A stretch of 7,756 nucleotides of DNA from an uncultured Clostridia bacterium (GTDB lineage Bacteria; Bacillota; Clostridia; Oscillospirales; CAG-272): contig CAMJDE010000081.1 in the NCBI GenBank assembly GCA_946404295.1, positions 1-7,756 of the forward strand, given 5' to 3'. Made by a program: the position numbers and the translations under genes. A model generated the notes under the pieces. That model did not search any database and was not told the DNA's origin. It was given only the letters and a program-made list of their open reading frames with translations. Below, piece by piece: positions 5,462 to 7,756 of the stretch (the stretch's first letter is position 1; the number at the start of each line of letters is the position of its first letter).

Positions 5462-6299
5462 TATCAAAAGACTGAAAAAGGCGCTCGCCGAATGTGACGC
5501 GGTCGTGATCGGCGCCGGCGCCGGGCTTTCCACCTCAGCCGGTTTCGTTTACAGCGGCGAACGGTTTGAAAAGCATTTTTCCGACTTTGAGAAGAAATAC
5601 GGCTTTCACGATATGTATGCGGGCGGTTTTTACCCGTACCAAACGAAAGAGGAATTCTGGGCGTACTGGTCGAGATACATTTACGTCAATCGCTATACGG
5701 ACGCGCCGAAGCCGGTTTACAACGAGCTGTTCGAGCTGGTGAAGAACAAGGACTATTTCGTCATCACCACGAACGTCGATCACTGCTTTCAGAAAGCGGG
5801 GTTCGATAAAAAGCGGCTGTTCTACACGCAGGGCGACTACGGTCTGTTCCAGTGCAGCGTTCCGTGCCACGATAAAACGTACGAAAATAAAGAGATCATT
5901 CGCCGTATGGTCGAAGAGCAGAAGGATATGCGCGTCCCGACAGAACTGCTCCCGACATGCCCGGTCTGCGGCGAGCCGATGACGATGAACCTGCGCTCGG
6001 ACGATACATTCGTCGAGGACGAGGGCTGGCACGAAGCGGCGGAAAGATACGAAAACTTTCTCCGCACCCGCAAAGGAAAGGTGCTGTTTCTCGAACTCGG
6101 CGTCGGCTACAACACGCCCGGTATCATCAAATATCCGTTCTGGCAGATGACCGCGAAAAACCCGAACGCGACCTTCGCCTGTATCAATTACGGCGAGGCG
6201 GTCACGATAGATGAGATCGCAGACCGCTCGATCTGCATCGACGGCGATATCGGAGATGCGATCGACGCCATAATCCGATCATCTGCGACAATACGATAA
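5412..6299 (+). CDS. Macrodomain-linked sirtuin (SirTM class), protein ADP-ribosyltransferase
   Basis: The 295-residue protein has the sirtuin NAD-binding fold: GAGAGLSTSAGF (34-45), TTNVDHCFQKAGF (119-131), a zinc ribbon (Cys148, Cys152, Cys183, Cys186) and LGVGYNTPGI (229-238). The position usually held by the deacetylase's catalytic His is Gln140 (TQGDYG), and Asn121 and Arg195 are present. As I recall, these correspond to Asn118, Gln137 and Arg192 of Streptococcus pyogenes SirTM, which transfers ADP-ribose rather than deacetylating. The linkage to a Zn-macrodomain is diagnostic of the class. The ATG at 5412 is preceded by GAGGTGA (5399-5405) at 6 nt; a second in-frame ATG at 5424 has no usable site. 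It is the last gene of the unit and is followed at once by a hairpin. SirTM activity in Firmicutes has been tied to oxidative stress and lipoylated GcvH-like protein. The substrate here is unknown. Confidence 0.92.
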   Translation: MFSRMKITAFTGNYSDNIKRLKKALAECDAVVIGAGAGLSTSAGFVYSGERFEKHFSDFEKKYGFHDMYAGGFYPYQTKEEFWAYWSRYIYVNRYTDAPKPVYNELFELVKNKDYFVITTNVDHCFQKAGFDKKRLFYTQGDYGLFQCSVPCHDKTYENKEIIRRMVEEQKDMRVPTELLPTCPVCGEPMTMNLRSDDTFVEDEGWHEAAERYENFLRTRKGKVLFLELGVGYNTPGIIKYPFWQMTAKNPNATFACINYGEAVTIDEIADRSICIDGDIGDAIDAIIRSSATIR

Positions 6300-6336
6300 A
6301 CGGCGCGAAAACCCGCAGGGGGGTTGCGCCGTTTAT
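6296..6336 (+). terminator. Hairpin at the end of the operon, probable terminator
   Basis: A perfect 11-bp stem (ATAAACGGCGC 6296-6306 with GCGCCGTTTAT 6326-6336) encloses an inner CCC/GGG pairing. The stem starts inside the sirtuin stop codon. The 3' side ends in TTTAT and lacks a true U-tract, so it may be a weak or bidirectional terminator, or protect the transcript 3' end. Confidence 0.6.
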
Positions 6337-6394
6337 CATATAAGACTGCCTGAATCAATTCAGTTTTCCTTTCGATGTGTTCATTGATGAAAGC

Positions 6395-6576
6395 AACAGT
6401 GAAATCGCGGCCCCGGCCGCGGTGAAATCAACGGCCAATGCCTTTGGTAAAATCCTCGGACTTCGTCCTCGGGTGAAATGAAATCCGTCCTGAACCCCGC
6501 GCAGCGGGATTTCACCGCGAAGCGATTTCACCCGCCAAAGGAGGATTCCATCCGTCCGAAAGGACGGATTTCGTTG
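6395..6576. repeat. Compound palindromic intergenic repeat with GTGAAATC/GATTTCAC modules
   Basis: This gene-free stretch is made of short hairpins separated by an 8-bp module. GTGAAATC occurs at 6399-6406 and 6422-6429, with variants at 6447-6454 and 6473-6480. Its complement GATTTCAC occurs at 6508-6515 and 6524-6531, with a partial copy at 6567-6573. Between the modules are hairpins: CGCGGCC/GGCCGCG (6406-6421), GGAC/GTCC (6458-6468), CCCGC/GCGGG (6496-6508), CGC/GCG (6516-6524) and ATCCGTCC-GAAA-GGACGGAT (6550-6569). An 11-bp long-range inverted match joins 6480-6490 and 6562-6572. It codes for nothing convincing. It resembles large intergenic palindromic repeats dispersed in clostridial genomes; that is from memory, and copy number cannot be judged here. 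Bases 6337-6394 hold only two small palindromes. Confidence 0.7.
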
Positions 6577-6616
6577 AAAAAAGCGCTTTTGTCCGGTAGA
6601 CAAAAGCGCTTTTTTT
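6577..6616 (-). terminator. Strong intrinsic terminator downstream of tRNA-Arg
   Basis: A perfect 17-bp stem (6577-6593 with 6599-6615) has a 5-nt loop (CGGTA), a GCGC core and homopolymer A/T flanks. Read on the minus strand it lies directly after the tRNA CCA end and finishes in six U residues. On the plus strand it also ends in seven T, so it can stop transcripts from the left as well. Confidence 0.9.
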
Positions 6617-6617
6617 A

Positions 6618-6694
6618 TGGCGTTCCCGATTGGATTCGAACCAACGACCTACCGCTTAGGAGGCGGTCGCTCTATCCTGCTGAGCTACGGGAAC
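6618..6694 (-). tRNA. tRNA-Arg (anticodon CCU)
   Basis: The minus strand gives a complete 77-nt cloverleaf. The acceptor is GTTCCCG/CGGGAAC with discriminator G and an encoded CCA. The D arm is GCTC/GAGC, the anticodon stem ACCGC/GCGGT with loop CTCCTAA, the variable loop AGGTC, and the T arm GTTGG/CCAAT with TTCGAAT. Anticodon CCU reads AGG arginine codons. It is transcribed away from ppdK, with its own promoter and terminator. Confidence 0.97.
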
Positions 6695-6738
6695 AAATTG
6701 AGTTATCGGTCTTTTCGGTCTGCACTCAAAGCAGGCTT

Positions 6739-6767
6739 ATTATAGCACACCCGCCCGCGGTTTGCAA
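6739..6767 (-). promoter_or_regulatory. Promoter of tRNA-Arg
   Basis: On the minus strand TTGCAA (6762-6767), a 17-bp spacer and a perfect TATAAT (6739-6744) lie about 45 bp upstream of the tRNA 5' end. The spacer is GC-rich, unusual beside the AT-rich boxes. Confidence 0.75.
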
Positions 6768-6849
6768 CACCTCGCCCGCGCATTTCGGCGGAACGAATAT
6801 GAACAATTTGTAAACATTGTCACAAAAAGGGTTATTTGTCAAAACGCTA

Positions 6850-6878
6850 TGGAAAAAAAGAACGAAACGTGCTATAAT
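6850..6878 (+). promoter_or_regulatory. Promoter of ppdK
   Basis: A perfect TATAAT (6873-6878) with an upstream TG (extended -10, TGC-TATAAT) follows a weak TGGAAA -35 (6850-6855) at 17 bp. The leader is about 75 nt and contains a hairpin, GCGGAC/GTCCGC (6894-6910). AAGGAGA (6939-6945) precedes the start by 12 nt. Confidence 0.75.
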
Positions 6879-6957
6879 ACAATGAATGATTTTGCGGACG
6901 AGCCGTCCGCGGGGTCTGATGAACTCACAAATCAAAAAAAGGAGATAAAAAAAGAAG

Positions 6958-7756
6958 ATGGCAAAGAAATACGTGTACCTCTTCTCGGAAGGCAACAAAG
7001 ACATGCGCAACCTCCTCGGCGGTAAGGGCGCGAACCTGGCGGAGATGACCAACATCGGTCTTCCCGTTCCGCAGGGCTTCACGATCACGACCGAGGCGTG
7101 CACGCAGTACTACGAGGACGGCAGAAAGATCAACGACGAGATCATGGCCGAGATCATGAAGAACGTCGAGATCATGGAGAAGATCAACGGCAAGAAGTTC
7201 GGCGATCTCAAGAACCCGCTTCTCGTTTCGGTGCGTTCGGGCGCCCGCGCCTCGATGCCCGGTATGATGGACACCATTCTGAACCTCGGGCTGAACGACG
7301 ACGTCGTCGCCTCGATGATCGCGGGCAACCCCGATCCCAAGTTCGAGCGCTTCGTCTACGACTCCTACCGCCGCTTTATCCAGATGTTCTCCGACGTCGT
7401 TATGGAGGTCGGCAAAAAGTACTTCGAGCAGCTGATCGACAAGATGAAGGAAGAGAAGGGCGTCAAGTTCGACGTTGAACTGACCGCCGCCGACCTGAAA
7501 GAGCTTGCCAACCAGTTCAAGGCGGAATACAAGAAGCAGCTCGGCGAGGACTTCCCGTCCGACCCGAAGGAACAGCTTAACGCCGCGATCCGCGCCGTCT
7601 TCCGTTCCTGGGACAACCCCCGCGCCAACGTCTATCGCCGCGACAACGATATCCCCTATTCCTGGGGTACCGCCGTCAACGTGATGCCGATGGTCTTCGG
7701 TAACCTGAACGACAACTCCGGCACCGGCGTCGCCTTCACCCGCGACCCCGCCACCG
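6958..7756 (+). CDS. ppdK: Pyruvate, phosphate dikinase, N-terminal part (3' end outside window)
   Basis: The first 266 codons encode the ATP-grasp nucleotide-binding region of PPDK, the cytosolic enzyme that interconverts pyruvate, ATP and phosphate with phosphoenolpyruvate, AMP and pyrophosphate. In anaerobic Firmicutes it often works in the glycolytic or gluconeogenic direction. The start MAKKYVYLFSEGNKDMRNLL is followed by GGKGANLAEM (residues 21-30), LPVPQGFTIT (35-44), VSVRSGARASMPGMMDTILN (about 82-101), and near the window end GNLNDNSGTGVAFTRDP, all hallmark PPDK segments. The frame is open to the last base; the phosphohistidine and PEP-binding domains lie beyond it. It is monocistronic on its 5' side, with its own promoter, and appears unrelated to the peptide operon. 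ATG 6958 is the first in-frame start after the ribosome binding site. Confidence 0.97.
   Translation, partial: MAKKYVYLFSEGNKDMRNLLGGKGANLAEMTNIGLPVPQGFTITTEACTQYYEDGRKINDEIMAEIMKNVEIMEKINGKKFGDLKNPLLVSVRSGARASMPGMMDTILNLGLNDDVVASMIAGNPDPKFERFVYDSYRRFIQMFSDVVMEVGKKYFEQLIDKMKEEKGVKFDVELTAADLKELANQFKAEYKKQLGEDFPSDPKEQLNAAIRAVFRSWDNPRANVYRRDNDIPYSWGTAVNVMPMVFGNLNDNSGTGVAFTRDPAT

Noticed and set aside
6395..6576. CRISPR array or insertion sequence
   Set aside because: The repeated modules are inverted, short and separated by hairpins of varying size, with no unique spacers, transposase frame or target-site duplication visible.
6618..6694. tRNA 3' end as an integration site for the recombinase fragment
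   Set aside because: The tRNA is intact, more than 5.8 kb from the fragment, and I see no repeated copy of its 3' end in the window.
6478..6813. 111-codon plus-strand open frame
   Set aside because: It runs through the palindromic repeat, the terminator and the tRNA gene on the other strand, and lacks a ribosome binding site.

Overview
The window looks like chromosome from an anaerobic, probably gut- or rumen-associated member of the Bacillota (class Clostridia). The reasons are strong AAGGAGG-type ribosome binding sites, TTGNNN-17-TATAAT promoters, an ACGX-type radical-SAM peptide system, pyruvate,phosphate dikinase, and a macrodomain-linked sirtuin. The taxonomic call is inference. Translation uses the standard code, and genes lie on both strands.

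Left part (1-861): the window opens inside a DUF1848 gene. Its stop codon overlaps the start of a Zn-macrodomain gene, but that gene survives for only about 22 codons. At 533/534 it runs into the 3' end of a tyrosine recombinase gene, which closes at a hairpin terminator (819-854). Bases 1-533 align without gaps to 4222-4754, so the same DUF1848-macrodomain pair occurs twice. The first copy is broken.

Centre (862-6336): a divergent regulatory region (1231-1332) separates an HxlR-family repressor (minus strand) from a six-gene plus-strand transcription unit. The order is: an 83-residue cysteine-repeat precursor peptide of the ACGX type; its radical SAM/SPASM maturase; a quinone-oxidoreductase-like MDR enzyme; a DUF1848 protein with a C-terminal CX3CX2C motif; a zinc-dependent macrodomain; and a macrodomain-linked (SirTM-class) sirtuin. 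The last five genes overlap or lie within 22 nt of each other. Only the precursor-maturase junction has a 96-nt gap, and that gap can fold into stable RNA structure. Two direct 17-bp repeats, 22 bp apart, sit between the two divergent promoters and are the obvious operator.

Reading of the centre: every repeat of the peptide places an Asp or Glu four residues after a Cys (CX3D/E). This is the register used by ranthipeptide maturases that form Cys-to-Asp/Glu thioethers. An ADP-ribosylation writer (SirTM) and eraser (Zn-macrodomain), an NAD(P)H reductase and a possible second iron-sulfur/radical-SAM-like protein are in the same unit, under a regulator with a single N-terminal cysteine. This suggests a redox- or electrophile-responsive RiPP locus coupled to ADP-ribosylation. 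The coupling is inference.

Right part (6337-7756): a gene-free stretch carries a compound palindromic repeat of GTGAAATC/GATTTCAC modules. It is followed by a strong terminator, a tRNA-Arg(CCU) gene on the minus strand with its promoter, and then a plus-strand promoter and the 5' part of ppdK, which runs off the window.
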